Shown: piece after piece, positions 1-11,129 of the stretch | How positions within the stretch are numbered: position 1 is the stretch's first letter | Layout: each line of letters begins with the position of its first letter | Assembly: GCA_033557465.1 (NCBI GenBank) | Contig: CM066031.1 | Location: forward strand, 1,069,976,444-1,070,040,443 | DNA length: 64,000 bases | Origin: Ichthyophis bannanicus | Taxonomy: Eukaryota; Chordata; Amphibia; Gymnophiona; Ichthyophiidae | Direction of reading: 5' to 3' | The notes under the pieces: model-generated | Database searches by the model: none | Seen by the model: the letters and a program-made list of their open reading frames with translations, nothing else | What the model was told of the DNA's origin: nothing | Program-made: the position numbers and the translations under genes

Positions 1-1074
1 TTTCAGAAAGCCTTTGACAAGGTCCCTCATCAGAGACTTTTGGCAAAACTAAAGAGTCATGGGATAGGAGGCAGTGTACTATTGTGGATCAGGAACTGGT
101 TAAAAGATAGAAAGCAGAGGGTAGGGCTAAATGGCCAATTTTCCCAATGGAGAAAGGTGACTAGTGGTGTACCACAGGGATCTGTGCTAGGTCCGCTGTT
201 TTTGACATATTCATAAATGACCTGGAAAAGGGAATAACGAGTGAGGTTATCAAATTTGCAGATGACACAAAACTATTTAATTGTTGTTAAAACCCAAGAG
301 GATTGTGGAAAATTGCAAGAGGATCTTGATAAATTGGAAGACTGGGCATCAAAATGGTAGATGAAATTTAATGTGGACAAGTGCAAAGTTATGCACCTAG
401 GGAAGAACAACCCAAACTATGGTTACACGATGCTAGGTTCCACATTAGGAACCACCACCCAGGAAAAAGATTTAGGCGTCATTGTGGATAACATGTTAAA
501 ACCCTCAGCCCAGTGTGCAGCAGCGGCGGCCAAGAGAGCAAATAGAATGCTAGGTATCATAAGGGAAGGAATGGAAAATAAAACAAAGGATATTATAATG
601 CCTCTATATCGTTCCATGGTGAGACCACACCTTGAATATTGTGTGCAATTCTGGTCGCCGTATCTTAAAAAGGATATAGCGTTATTAGAAAAGGTTCAGA
701 GAAGAGCCACCAAAATGGTAAAGGGGATGGAAGGATACTCCTATGAAGAAAGGCTAAAAAGGTTAGGGCTCTTTAACCTGGAAAAGAGACGGCTGAGGGG
801 AGATATGATAGAAGTCTATAAATTAATGAACGGAGTGGAACGGGTAAACGTAGATCGATTGTTTACGTTATTAGAATATAGAAAGACTAGGGGACATGTA
901 ATGAAGCTACAGGGTAAAATATTTAAGACTAATAAAAGAAAATATTTTTTCACTCAAAGTGTAATCAAACTCTGGAATTTGTTACCGGAGGATGTAGTAA
1001 AGGCTGTTAGTGTAGCTGGGTTTAAAAAAGGTTTGAACAAGTTCCTGGAGGATAGGTCCATAAACCATTATTAA
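1..1074 (+). pseudogene. CR1 ORF2 reverse transcriptase, C-terminal part, broken
   Basis: This encodes the reverse transcriptase that copies LINE RNA at the nicked target. The N-terminal endonuclease lies outside the window. Fingers/palm motifs are readable in 1-360 with at least one frameshift and a stop just before 361. Positions 361-1074 are open for 237 codons and carry the CR1 C-terminal region, with a conserved PLYRSMVRPHLEYCVQFWSP block and a KLWNLLP block near the end. The catalytic FADD block falls at about 256-270, before the break. The copy cannot make a full protein, and family-level assignment beyond CR1 clade is not possible by eye. Confidence 0.8.
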
Positions 1075-1243
1075 GAAGGGACCCAGGATATCAATGCTTG
1101 ACCCAGTACAAGCATTGTGGAAGCTGTGTCTTTTGGGGAAACTGCTAGGTACGTATGACCTAGATTGGCCACTGTTGGAAACAGAATACTGGACTTGATT
1201 GACCTTGGTCTGACCCAGCATGGCATATCTTATGTTCTTATGT
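1..1243 (+). mobile_element. CR1-like LINE, 3' portion (5' end outside window)
   Basis: The first 360 bases read as CR1-clade reverse transcriptase, including the thumb-proximal VPQGSVLGP-type and FADDTK-type motifs with a frame break near 205. An open frame then covers the RT C-terminus to 1074. Bases 1075-1243 match the 3' UTR seen antisense at 11613 and 43937 and in sense at 39250-39585, and end in a TTCTTATGT-type tail. The copy sits directly against DIRS gag sequence at about 1244, so it probably inserted into that older element. The exact boundary is inferred. Confidence 0.85.
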
Positions 1244-2102
1244 AATGGAAGATAGGTGACGAGTCCCCCGATACCGCTTGGCATCGAGAGGTTTCGTTGG
1301 ACCCTCAGGAGCATCGGAAGTCCCCGCATTGGAGGTTTCCTTCCTGGACTTCCTCTGGGACATGGACAAGGCACTTGCCTTCACCATCAAGGCAGAAGAG
1401 GAGCCTCAGGTGGAGGAACTAGACGCACTTCAGTATGACTCTCCTTCTAAGGAGGCCAGTATGGTGCTGGTGCCTCCCATCTTGGAGTGGCTCCTTTTCA
1501 TGACGTAGAAAGCCCCAGTTATGATTCCCATTGTGAGCAAGTTGCTCGATTCCATGTATTGGATCTACAAGAGCCCCGGCTTTGAAAAAAACCAACTACC
1601 ACACAACTGCATGGTAGTGGAGTCAGCCATGTGTTGGATCAAAAGAGACAGAAGATGCACTCTTCAGTGACCCCAGGTAAGGGAGGCCCGCACAATGGAT
1701 GGATTTGGCAAGAGGGTTTCCAGGTCTCGATGCTTGTGGCCCACATCCAGAGTTACCAACTGTACATGGGCATGTACCTGAGAGACCTAGAAAAGGAGCT
1801 TAACGATTTGTTAGCTGGGCTGCCAATGACTAACTCCAGCGCTTCCAGAGCCTGGTGACCATGGTCAAGGAGTGCTCCAAGTATGTGACTCGAGCAGCCT
1901 ATGACTGGCTGTGGTTGGCATTAGTGTCCACTGCTTGGTATGGCTGCAGTCCTCAGAACTGGAGCAATGGATTCAGGACAAGTTGGTTGATGTCCCCTGC
2001 CAGGGGAAGAATCTCTTCGGCAAGACCATGACAGACAAGACCACCGAGTTGGAAACCGAGCTGATGGACCAGAACCAGGATCTCTTGGAAGACTGTTAGT
2101 CT
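1244..2102 (+). pseudogene. DIRS gag-like ORF1 remnant
   Basis: Discontinuous frames here align by eye with the intact gag-like frame of DIRS element C at 31192-32118. Both share an ESAM block, a block resembling QASMLSARI followed by YMGL, and a WxQxxLxxxPCxGxNLF block (about 1950-2030 here). The protein is the presumed nucleocapsid-like ORF1 of DIRS elements. At least three frame changes and stop codons break it, and the left end is cut by the CR1 at 1-1243. Assignment rests on similarity to the other copy in the window rather than on a database match. Confidence 0.65.
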
Positions 2103-2222
2103 TTTATTTATTTAATTAATCACTCCCAAACAAGTCAGATCAGTGCAGTTTACAGTATTTTAAATAAAAACAAAAAATAAAAAACATTAATATTAGGAAG
2201 AAATTAGCCAAGTTTTCAATCT
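2103..2222 (-). repeat. Short AT-rich L2/SINE 3'-tail-like insert
   Basis: This stretch interrupts the DIRS gag remnant. It begins with TTTA repeats and a 'cagtgcagtttaca'-like block resembling the antisense L2/SINE 3' tails at 28225 and 40430. It is probably a 5'-truncated insert of that tail family. Boundaries are approximate. Confidence 0.4.
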
Positions 2223-2470
2223 TTTTGATGGAAGACTTCTGGGAAAAAGTCTTTCTATCCAAAAAAAGAAGGTCTACGGAACATTACGCTTATCAATCCT
2301 ATCAAGCTCCCCTGCAGGGGCAGCCAGCCAGGGGCAGAGGCAGGGCCCGGGCTGCTGTAGGCCTAAAGTCCCCAAACCCCAAAGAGCACCTGTGCCGCAG
2401 CCTGGGGTGGGGGGGGGGGGGTGATGTTAGACTCCTCGGGCATAGCCCCTCTTCCCACAGGAAGTGGGGA
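2223..2470 (+). pseudogene. DIRS gag C-terminal tail remnant
   Basis: A frame from 2225 encodes a Gln/Pro/Arg/Gly-rich tail (QSYQAPLQGQPARGRGRAR), like the basic tails that end DIRS gag proteins. In element C the corresponding tail at 31970-32115 is Lys/Gln/Pro-rich. A run of G at 2405-2420 follows, and the antisense CR1 3' end begins at about 2497. It belongs to element A and is non-functional. Confidence 0.5.
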
Positions 2471-2599
2471 ACCGCAGCACATAGGGGGACATCTCACATT
2501 CATAGAAACATAGAAACATAGAAATATGATGACAGAAAAAGACTACATGGCCTATCTAGTCTGTCCTTCCATATCAACAACTACAACAGTCCCCTTTTT

Positions 2600-5460
2600 A
2601 CCTTTAGAGATCCTCTGTGTTTGTCCCATGCTTTTTTGGATTCAGTTACTGTCCTCATCTCTACCACCTCCACTGAGAGACTATTCCACGGATCCACTAC
2701 TCTTTCCGTAAAGAAATATTTCCGCATATCACTCCTGAATCTATCTCCCTTCACCCTCATCCCATGTCCCCTCGTAGCAGAACTTGCTTTCAATTGAAAG
2801 AGGCTCTCTCCCTGAACATTTATGCCATGGCGGTATTTAAACATCTCAATCATATCACCTCTATCCCGCCTTTCCTCTAAGGTGTACATATTAAGATCCT
2901 TCAGTCTGTCCTCATATGCTTTATAATGAAGACCACTAATCATTTTAGTAGCCACCCTCTGCACCGACTCCATCCTGTTCACATCCTTTTGAAGGTGCGG
3001 TCTCCAGAATTGCACACTATACTCCAAATGAGGTCGCACCAAAGACTTATACAGAGGCATTATCACCTCCTTTTTTCTGCTAGCCATTTCTCTCCGTATG
3101 CACCCAATCGTTCTTCTAGCTTTTGATGTCACCTTTTCTACCTGTTTAGCTACTTTAAGATCATCAGACACAACCACGCCTAGGTCCCGCTCTTCTTTAG
3201 TGGACAAATGTACTTCACCCCTATACTATATTGCTCCCTTGGATTGTTGCAGCTCAAATGCATGACCTTACATTTTTTAACATTAAATTCCAGCTGCCAA
3301 ATTCTAGACCATTCTTCAAGCTTAGCTAGATCCCTCCTCATGTTATCTACACCTTCCTGGGTGTCTATTGCAGATTTTGGTATCATCCGCAAAGAGGCAA
3401 ACCTTACCCGACAGCCCTTCCGCTATATCACTAACAAAGATGTTAAAAAGAATCGGACCAAGGACAGATCCCTGGGGCACACCACTGGTAACATCCATCT
3501 CCTCAGAGTGAGCTCCATTTACTTGTACTCTCTGTCGCCTCCCATCCAACCAATTTCTAACCCTAGCAGTAACTTTAGGATCCATTCCTAGGGTGCTCAG
3601 TTTGTTTATAAGTCGCCTGTGAGGAACAGTGTCAAAGGCTTTACTGAAATATAAATACACCACATCTAGGGCTCTCCCTGGTCACCCAGTCAAAGAAATC
3701 AATCAGATTTGACTGACAAGACCTGCCTCTGGTGAATCCATGCTGCCTCGGATCCTGTAATCCACTGGACTCCAGAAACCTCACTATTTTCTCTTTCAGC
3801 AGCGTTTCCAATAATTTACTCACCACCGAAGTTAAACTAACCAGCCTGTAGTTTTCAACCACATCCTTACTTCCGCTTTTGTGTAAAGGCACCACATGAG
3901 CCTCTCTCCAGTCCTTTGGCACCACTCCCAACTCTGAGGCATTGAAAAGGTCAGTCAGTGGAGCTGCTAGAACGTCCCCAAGTTCCCTCAGTATTCTCGG
4001 GTGTATCCCATCAGGTCCCATCGCTTTGTCTACTTTAAGTTGAGCTAGTTTCTCATGAACACAGTCTTCTGAAAATTGTTCAAGATGTCCCTTGCTTCTG
4101 TTCCTATTTGTGGGTTTTTTCTGAGGTCCTGCTCCTGGTTCTTCATCTCTGAACACAGAACAAAAATATTTGTTAAGCAATTCCGCTTTATCCTTATCAC
4201 CTTCTACATATTCCTCCCCTGCAGCCTTGCGTCTGACGATACCAGTTTTGCCCTTCCTCTTCTCACTAATATATCTGAAAAATGTCTTATCTCCCCATTT
4301 TATTGCATTGGCTATTTCCTCCTCCTTTTGAATCTTTGCCTTCTTCCTCCTCCTTTTGAATCTTTGCCTTCTTTCCTCCTCCTTTTGACTACTTTGCTAG
4401 CTTCTCTAAGTTTTTCCAAATACAGATGCCTGTCTTCCTCTCTCTGTGATCTCTTGTATTTCATGAAGACCTCCCTCTTTTTCTTTCTTTTTCAGCTACT
4501 TCTTTCGAAAACCGTAGCGGTCTGCTTTTCCTTTTATTTACCATTTTAGCAAAAAGGTTGGATGCCCTTAAAATATCCCCTTTCAGTTTTGCCCACTGTT
4601 TTTCTACATCCCCCAGCTGTTCCCATCCCACTAACGACTCCCTGAGGTATTGGCCCATCTTCGCAAAGTTAGTCTTCTTAAAGTCTAAGATCCTCACCTT
4701 TGAATGGATTCTATCAGTCCTAGTCCTAATACTGAACCACACCATCTGGTGATCACTGGATGCAAAATGATCTCCCACTACAACATCAGAAACACTTTCA
4801 CCATTGGTAAGCACCAAGTCCAGTATGGCCCCCTTCACATGTGGAGTCTGTTACCAATTGCCTGAATAGTTCTCCCTGTAGAGAATCCAGGATCGACTTA
4901 CTTCTAGATGATACTGCAGCAGGAATGTGCCAATCAACATCTGGCATATTGAAATCTCCTATCAGTAGCACTTCCCCTTTCCTAGCAATGCTGCGTATGT
5001 CTTCAATTAACTCTCTGTCCACCTCTTCCTTTTGTGAGGGAGGTCTGTATATCACACCGATGTAAATAGATTTCTCTTTCCCTCTTTCTAGTTTAACCCA
5101 CAATGCTTTCTCTCTCCCTTTTAAACTCTGTAATTCCAAAGCTTTAATAGTAGTTTTTACATATAGTGCCACTCCTCCTCCGCTTCTTCCTACCCTGTCC
5201 TTTCTGAATAAAGTATAGCCAGGTATAGTTACATCCCAATCATGGTTTTCTGTGAACCATGTTTCTGTAACTGCCACTAAATCCAAGTCAGCCACTCTCA
5301 TCAAAGCTTCAACATCAGGGATCTTATTTCCCATGCTACGGGCATTTATACACACTGCTCTCCATATGTTACCCCTGTTACCCATTTCCATCAAGGTATT
5401 TAATGTATCACCTACCTGGGGGCTTTCACCTACCTGGGGGCTTTCTTCACCCATCCCCAA
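2600..5460 (-). pseudogene. CR1 ORF2 endonuclease-reverse transcriptase, broken
   Basis: The minus-strand frame 5460-4798 encodes an AP-type endonuclease: INARSM block, TETWF block, GGGVALYVK, IYIGVIYRPPS and LLIGDFNMPDVDW. Frames 4838-4461, 4180-3641, 3663-3343 and 3207-2581 carry the linker, the RT start (KVDKAMGPDGIHPRIL), the SKAFDTVPH and VPQGSVLGP blocks, the FADDTK catalytic block and the C-terminal PHLEYSVQFW region. Endonuclease nicks target DNA and RT primes there. Four or more frame breaks make it non-functional. The endonuclease catalytic residues in view look intact. Confidence 0.88.
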
Positions 5461-5462
5461 CG

Positions 5463-5730
5463 AATCTAGTTTAAAACCCTCTTCAGTGGATTAGCCAGTC
5501 TACTACTGAAGATGCGTTGACCTTTCTTGGACAGATGGATGCCATCTCTGCTCTGCAACCCTTGGAACAGCATCCCATGGTCTAGGAAACCAAAACGCTC
5601 TTGATGACACCATCCACGCAACCATGCATTCATCTCCAGGATCTTCTTTGCCCACTGGTGGCCCAGCATTACCATCAACACCTGGGCACTTCAGGTGATA
5701 AAGGAGAATTACCTCCTTCACTTCAACTAG
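5463..5730 (-). pseudogene. CR1 ORF1 C-terminal esterase-like segment
   Basis: The minus-strand frame 5681-5466 ends in a DGIHLS motif followed by KKGQRIFSSRL. This matches the C-terminal Asp-x-x-His block of the SGNH/GDSL-type esterase domain found in ORF1 of many CR1 elements. In the family that protein binds nucleic acid and lipids and assists retrotransposition. Only the last 70-85 codons remain, and a second overlapping frame suggests a shift near 5600. It is immediately upstream of the endonuclease frame. Confidence 0.6.
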
Positions 5731-5779
5731 ACGCTTCCCTCGTTCTTCCCAGGCGAACCTCCTCTGGGCCCCACTGATT

Positions 5780-7505
5780 TAGATCTCGTTTAAAGAGAGT
5801 TCATGACTCTCCTCACTGACAGGGTGGTGGAGCTTGTCCCATTGCTTCAAAGGGGCACAAGGTTTCTATTCCCATTGCTTCCTGGGTCCCAAGAAGACAG
5901 GGTGGGTTGCAACCCATTCTGGACCTACAGGATCTCAACCACTTCTTAGTGAAGGAGAAGTTCAAGATGATCCCTCTTGGAATGTAGCTGTCTTTCTTCC
6001 ATTGGAGAGATTGGCTATACACTTTGGATCTCAAGGATACCTATGCACACATCCTGATCCACCTCTTGCACTGGCAGTACTTCTGCTTTGTTATCGGAGG
6101 GTGTCACTACCAGTACTGGGTCTTCCCATTCGGCATCTACTCCCAGGGTATTCACAAAGTGCCTGGTGGTGGTTGCCATTTTCCTATGGCGGCAGGGCTT
6201 GTTCATCTTCCCTTACCTGGATGACTGGCTGATAAGGGGAGGGTCCTCGGATGAGATCAGACAGGCCCTATGTCACACCATCCAGCTCCTGGAAACCTTG
6301 GGTTTCATGGTAAAGTACTCCAAATCCCACCTTCAGCCCACCCAGCACCTGGAGCTCACTGGGACTGTCCTTGATACCACTCAGGCACGGGCCTTTTTTC
6401 TGCCCAACAGAGCTCAGTGCCTCTTCATTTTGGTGGAGGAGGTCCAGTTTTCTCTGGCTGTCTCGGCTCGGCAGATGCCCCACCTCCTGGGGCACACGGC
6501 CTCAACAGTCCATATCATACACTCAGCCCATCTCCACATGCATCGCGCCCAGTGGACTCTCTGCACTTTGTGTAAGCAGGCGACAGGGCACCTGTCGGAA
6601 AGGGGACAGGTCACCCCGCTGCTCTCCTGCTCCCTCACCTGGTGGCAACAGTCAGACAATCTTCTGGCGGGGCTCCCCTTTTAGGATGCCTCACATCAGC
6701 AGGTCCTCACTATGGATGCCGCCAAACTCTGCTGGGGAGCTCATTGGAATGGTTTTCAGTTTCAAGGCCTCTGGTCGCAGGAGGGGAGAGCCAGCTCCAG
6801 ATCAACTTCCTTGAGCTCCGAGTGGTTGTGAATGCCCTGTGAGTCTTCCAGCACTACCTGACAAATCAGAGTGTCCTGGTTCGAATGGACAATCAGGTGG
6901 TGATTCTGTATCAACAAACAGGATGACACAAGGTTCTACCTTCTCTGCTGGGAGGCGATCAGATTCTGGCATTTCACAAACTGGCAGGGTATGCTCCTCT
7001 GGGTTATCTACCTCCCAGGGCAGGAATGTCCTGATGGATCAGCTCAGCAGGGTGTTGCAGCCTCACTAGTGGACCCTCAGCCCCCCAGTGGTATAGGATA
7101 TGTTACAGAGGTGGGGCACCCCGACAGTGGACCTCTTTGCCAGCCTGCACAATGTTCAGTTGCCAAGGTACTGCTCCAGGATTCCTTGGCCGAACCGCCT
7201 CGCAGCCAATGCATTTCTCTTCCACTGGAGCAAGGGCCTGCTGTATGCTTACCCACCCATGCCCTGGTGGCCCTTTTCAAGATCCAGACAAACAGGGCCG
7301 TAATGATGATGATCCTTATCGCCACATACTGGTCCTTGCAGCTGTGGTATCTGTTGCTGCTCTGCCTTTCTCATATACTGCTCTTTCCTCTGGGTTTAGC
7401 CCTGGATCTGATAACTCAGAATGATGGGACACTCCTGTATCCCATTCTCAAGTCGTTGACTCTGACAGCGTGGATGCTGAAAGATAGCCCTCACTCACTT
7501 GCCTA
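5780..7505 (+). pseudogene. DIRS reverse transcriptase-RNase H, broken (element A)
   Basis: Overlapping frames read an RT of DIRS type. LQPILDLQDLNHFL lies near 5910, LDLKDTYAHI near 6020 (first catalytic aspartate region), and a VFPFGI block near 6120 is followed by FPYLDDWLI near 6210, the YLDD active-site motif. RNase H-like sequence follows around 6700-6900 (MDAAKLCWGAHW, then VRMDNQVV). A VDLFAS block and a FHWSKGLLYAYPP block (7130-7260) are typical of the DIRS segment just before the recombinase. Several frameshifts and stops are visible, so the copy is dead. Confidence 0.8.
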
Positions 7506-7519
7506 GGGACATTGAGGAT

Positions 7520-8700
7520 GTCCTCCTCACATCCCATAAGGATTCCACAAGGTGAGTGTACACCTTCAAATGGCACAGGTTCTCAGTGCAGATAGAGGGT
7601 TCAATCCATTTTTCTGTCCCGTCCAGGGCTGGATTGAAGTCCAAATCCATCAGGGTGCACCTGAGTGCCCTGGAAGTCTACCATCATGCAGTGGAAGGGT
7701 ATTCCCTGTCAGTTCATCCTCTCATTGGTCGCTCCATGCTCTTTCAGCCTCCCATTCACCCACCGACGGTGACTTGGGATTTTAACGTGGTTCTGGGTAG
7801 GCTCATTGACCTTTCTTTTGAACCACTGGCTTCCTGCTATCTCATGTACCTTTCGTGGAAGATCGTCTTCCTGATGGCACTTTCATCAGTGTGCAGGGTT
7901 AGCAAACTGTAAGCTCTGGTGGCTCACACCCCTTACACTAGGTTTCATAGGAACAGGATGGTTCTCCACATGCACCCCAAGTTTTTTCCTAAGGTAATTT
8001 CTCCCTTCCACCTCAGCCAGGATGTGGTTCTTCCCACCTTCTTTCCAAGGCCGCCCTCAAGCAGGGTGGAATGTCTCTGCATACCTTGGATTGCAAACAT
8101 CTTTGGCTTTCTACCTGGAGCAGACGAAGGCTCATTGCCGCTCATCTCAACTGTTTTTTTTCTTATGAAACCAACAGGCTTGGTATGGCAGTCTCTAAGC
8201 GCACCCTTTCCACCTAGGTTGCTGACTGCATTTCCTCCTTCTATGGGCAGGCTGGTCTTTCTCTGGATCATCATGTGATGGCCAATAACATTTAGGCTAT
8301 GGTGGTCACCAAACAGAGGATCTCTAAAGGTAAAAAGGGGACTGTTGTAGTTGTTATGGAAGGACAGACTAGATAGGACATGTGGTCTTTTTCTGTCGCC
8401 ATGTTTCTATGGCTAACCTATGCTCTCTCCCTGCTGGAAATCTGTCAAGTGGACACCTGTCCTCAGTCCATATCTTTGCAGCTTATTACTGCTTCAAGGA
8501 GATTGCCTAGCATGATAAAGCCTTTGACCAGGCCGTTCTTCGACACCTCTTTTGGGAGTAATGCAACTCCTTCCCTATGGCCCTTCTGAATGTCCAGGCT
8601 ATCAGAGAGTTGATTCCTTTACAGATGCTGGGGTTGCACCCCAATGCTTGGGGCTTATCAGCATCTTTCAGTTGCCATTCATGGTTTGATTTTTGATTTG
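7520..8700 (+). pseudogene. DIRS tyrosine recombinase, broken (element A)
   Basis: Frames at 7552-7912 encode the N-terminal DNA-binding part and the beginning of the catalytic domain (SWKIVFLMALSSVCRVSKL, where the recombinase in DIRS B has its first catalytic arginine at RRISD). Frame 7919-8060 continues with a VLHMHPKFFPKVISPFHLSQ block aligned to element B. The C-terminal ICxxxTxxS/HYxLD region is degraded at 8440-8520. A 100-bp CR1 3' end is inserted at 8306-8404. The enzyme would integrate the circular DIRS intermediate. This copy is inactivated by frame breaks and that insertion. Confidence 0.72.
8306..8404 (+). mobile_element. Severely 5'-truncated CR1 3' end
   Basis: About 100 bases closely match the reverse complement of 2507-2625, the 3' UTR of the antisense CR1 in the same region, including the tail with the TTTCTATG unit. 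This is a 5'-truncated insertion of that family into the DIRS recombinase. Confidence 0.75.
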
Positions 8701-8744
8701 CCCGTGGCTTTTTACAGGTCTTTTCGTATCTTGTAGCTAGGGAG

Positions 8745-8846
8745 TCCCATGTGTGAGGATTGACTTCTTGCTTGTTCTCAGAGAAAGCATAGTTACACAC
8801 CTGTAGCAGGTGTTCTCCAGGAACAGCAGGAATCGGTCCTCACAAC
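8745..8846. repeat. DIRS A internal complementary region
   Basis: This block joins two halves. The right half (from about 8785) is the reverse complement of the element's right end at 9048-9107. The left half should complement the missing left end. That layout is how DIRS elements template their circular junction. The same arrangement occurs in elements B and C. Confidence 0.7.
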
Positions 8847-9014
8847 CCTCCCTCCTCCTCGTGGAGTTGTTTTTCTTTCGGGCTTTTTTAAGCTATGTCA
8901 TTATACTGAGGGAAAATTGCTCCCTTGGGTGGGAAGGTGACCACACATACGTGGTGGATCTCCCAAGGGCTTAATTTGAAACCTGGGGAAATATTATCTC
9001 GTGGGCTGATTAAA

Positions 9015-9107
9015 TCAGTCCTCACATTTGGGTGATGACATTGCCCATATGCGAGGACTGATTCCTGCTGTTCCCGGAGAACACCTGCTACAGGTGACTA
9101 ACTATGC
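9015..9107. repeat. DIRS A right inverted terminal repeat
   Basis: The sequence from the block 'gaggactgattcctgctg' to the end 'ctaactatgctttc' is the inverse of 8785-8846. It closely resembles the right end of DIRS C at 38740-38807. The right boundary is taken where similarity to the internal complementary region stops. Confidence 0.7.
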
Positions 9108-9455
9108 TTTCTTTAAACCCTCTCCCCTCCCCATCTTCTGCACTCTTGTTTCACAGCCTTACTTATATCCATCACCTAGTCCCCATTCTTCCATCTTATC
9201 CAGTCCCTTATTCCCCACTTACACTCCTACTACCCAGCCAATCTTAGAATCATTCTTCTTCTGTTTGTGCACCCAATTTTAGAGTTTCCACCTAATCTGA
9301 GTCCCTGCACACCTGCATCCTCGTCTCTAGTACCTGCCTTCCTGCCTTCTAATCCCTTTTCCCAGCACTCACCCATTTACTTTCTTCTCCAATATTCATT
9401 AAACCTGCCTTTCTCCTCATTATCCCTGCATCCGTTCTTTAACCCCTCATCTCAG
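9108..9455. other. C/T-rich non-coding flank, no gene seen
   Basis: Pyrimidine-rich sequence with repeated CCAGCACTC/CCTTCC-type motifs and no supportable coding frame. Together with 11289-11612 it looks like one tract split by the DIRS B insertion. Confidence 0.6.
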
Positions 9456-9587
9456 ATTTCCTGATCGGTCCTCCAGTTTAGTCCTCCACAATCGGGTAGT
9501 GCACCTCCTCCTGCAGCCTGGAGACTGGACCAATCAAATCTTCTGTAGTATATATGCAGACGGAGCTCCCAGAAGCCCCCAGTGTGT
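9456..9587. repeat. DIRS B left inverted terminal repeat
   Basis: About 117 bases from 9471 are the inverse of 11130-11244 with few mismatches. The first 15 bases (9456-9470) are unique to the left end and are found, inverted, only in the left half of the internal complementary region. Confidence 0.9.
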
Positions 9588-9662
9588 CCAGTCTCCTTGC
9601 AGCTTGAGGACGTGTGTGCCCTTCCTGGGCACACTTAGTGACACTTGGGGGAGCAACACTAG

Positions 9663-10688
9663 TTAGTTCTTTTTTGGGCTACCCTCCTGCGAGCGCGGAA
9701 AACGTCCACCTCTCTTACTTATGTTCGGGTTTGGAGGATTTTTGAAGACTGGTGCTCCCGGCAAGGGGTCCGGGCAGCGACGGTTTCCGTACCTGTCGTT
9801 TTAAGTTTTCTCCAGGAGGGTTTTGATAAGGGGCTCGCTGCTAGTTCCCTGAAAGTCCAGTTGGCGGCTGTCGCCTGTTATCGTGGCAAGGTTTTGGGCC
9901 GTCCCCTCGGGTCTCATCCAGACGTCCGTCGTTTTCTTACGGCGGTTTTTCATTTGCGGCCTTCCCGTAGGATCTTCGTGCCTCCGTGGGACTTGAATCT
10001 CGTGCTGCGAGCCTTGGTTCGCGAACCTTTTGAACCTCTGCGTAGGGCATCTCTGAAGGATCTCATGCTGAAGACGGTTTTTCTCGTGGCCATCTGCTCG
10101 GCGCGGCGTATTTCTGATCTCCAAGCGCTGTCCTGCAGGGAGCCCTTTTTGTCCTTTTCCCAGGATCGGGTGGTTCTCCGTCCGGTTCCTTCCTTTTTGC
10201 CTAAGGTGGTTTCTCCTTTTCATGTGAATCAGGCAGTGTTCCTCCCAGTACTGCCTTCTGGCTCCACCAAGGCTGCGGACAAGGGGCTTCACTGTCTAGA
10301 TGTTGGTCGCGTGCTCCGTCGTTACTTGAAGGTTACCGAGTCTTTTCGAAAGACCGACCACTTGTTCGTGCTCTTCGGAGGTGCACGGAAGGGGGAGGCG
10401 GCGGCTAAAGCCTCCATTGCTCGATGGCTCAAAGACGCAATCGCCTCCGCGTATCTGTTGCAGCAGCGACCGATTCCGGAGGGGATACGAGCCCACTCCA
10501 CAAGGGCTCAAGCGACCTCTTGGGCGGAGTATAGCCTAGTTCCGCCAGCGGACATCTGTAAGGCGGCCACTTGGTCGTCGTTACATGCTTTCAGTAAACA
10601 CTATCGGTTGGATGTGTCAGCCACTCGGGATTCCTGTTTTGGTTCGGCGGTTCTGCGCGCCGGATGGCAAGGTCCCGCCCGGTGTTGA
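9663..10688 (+). CDS. Tyrosine recombinase of DIRS B, N-terminally truncated frame
   Basis: The frame is open from a stop at 9660 to the stop near 10686, but the first ATG is 9861. The upstream codons still read a SAM-like core-binding domain (TYVRVWRIFEDWC near 9717; LSFLQEGFDKGL near 9801), so the true start was lost in the internal deletion. Counting from the 9861 Met, catalytic residues are all visible: Arg83 (in RRISD), His212 and Arg215 (HSTR) and Tyr248 (HYRLD). The protein would recombine the circular DNA copy into a target. The base composition is clearly more GC- and CpG-rich than the surroundings. Without the missing N-terminal codons expression is doubtful; the enzyme core itself looks intact. 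Confidence 0.85.
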   Translation, partial: LVLFWATLLRARKTSTSLTYVRVWRIFEDWCSRQGVRAATVSVPVVLSFLQEGFDKGLAASSLKVQLAAVACYRGKVLGRPLGSHPDVRRFLTAVFHLRPSRRIFVPPWDLNLVLRALVREPFEPLRRASLKDLMLKTVFLVAICSARRISDLQALSCREPFLSFSQDRVVLRPVPSFLPKVVSPFHVNQAVFLPVLPSGSTKAADKGLHCLDVGRVLRRYLKVTESFRKTDHLFVLFGGARKGEAAAKASIARWLKDAIASAYLLQQRPIPEGIRAHSTRAQATSWAEYSLVPPADICKAATWSSLHAFSKHYRLDVSATRDSCFGSAVLRAGWQGPARC

Positions 10689-10705
10689 CTGCTCTTTTAC
10701 ATCCC

Positions 10706-10798
10706 GATTGTAGAGGACTAAACTGGAGGACCGATCAGGAAATGTAAATTACACTAACCTGGTAATTGTAGTTCCTGGAGGGTCCAGTTTAGTCCTCC
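10706..10798. repeat. DIRS B internal complementary region
   Basis: The left half (10706-10743) is the reverse complement of the left end 9456-9494. The right half (10740-10798) is the reverse complement of the right end 11228-11288. The two halves meet over one shared AAAT, which identifies the circle junction and fixes both element ends. Confidence 0.9.
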
Positions 10799-11129
10799 TT
10801 CCCTCCCGAGTATCAGATTATTCAGTGCGGCGCGCTTTTCCGAACGGTTTTGTCCTAAGACAGTTTCCACTTTTCCGTTCTGCCTTGTTTGCGGTCGCGC
10901 TTTTTTGTAAGTGCTCTTCCTTTTATTCGTTTTTCGGACAGCTCTTTTGGGATTTTGACTGTGCGCTGTCTTCTTGCTACCGGGGCGTCGCTGGAGGCGC
11001 GGTGCAGTGTTCTGGCTTCCTCGTTTGGGGAGGGGGCTAATATTGTATTGGGGGAACGAGTTTATTCTTTAGTCTGAATTTTTTTCTATTACTCTAATGT
11101 GTTGCTTCGTTAAGTTTGCTTTGTTACTA

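Larger units (their letters stand above)
2497..5730 (-). mobile_element. Near-complete CR1 LINE, antisense
   Basis: On the minus strand this runs from an ORF1 esterase-like end (5730-5466) through endonuclease (5460-4800) and reverse transcriptase (4180-2600) to a 3' UTR ending in repeated TTTCTATG octamers at 2497-2525, a CR1-type tail. It is inserted in DIRS element A, with DIRS gag on one side and DIRS RT on the other. The reading frame is broken between 4461 and 4180 and near 3343 and 3200. The 5' part of ORF1 is absent. A short sense-strand relative of its 3' end lies at 8306-8404. Confidence 0.88.
1244..9107 (+). mobile_element. DIRS element A, decayed, left end missing
   Basis: This DIRS-type retrotransposon encodes gag, RT/RNase H and a tyrosine recombinase and normally integrates through a circular intermediate rather than an integrase. 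Order seen: gag remnants (1244-2470), RT/RNase H (about 5780-7505), tyrosine recombinase (7520-8700), internal complementary region (8745-8846) and right inverted terminal repeat (to about 9107). The left ITR is not in the window. The element is interrupted by an antisense CR1 (2497-5730) and a short sense CR1 3' end (8306-8404). All frames carry stops and shifts, so it is an old copy. Confidence 0.8.

Noticed and set aside
9801..10292. 163-codon minus-strand frame opposite the DIRS B recombinase
   Set aside because: Shadow frame; the plus strand shows clear recombinase motifs.
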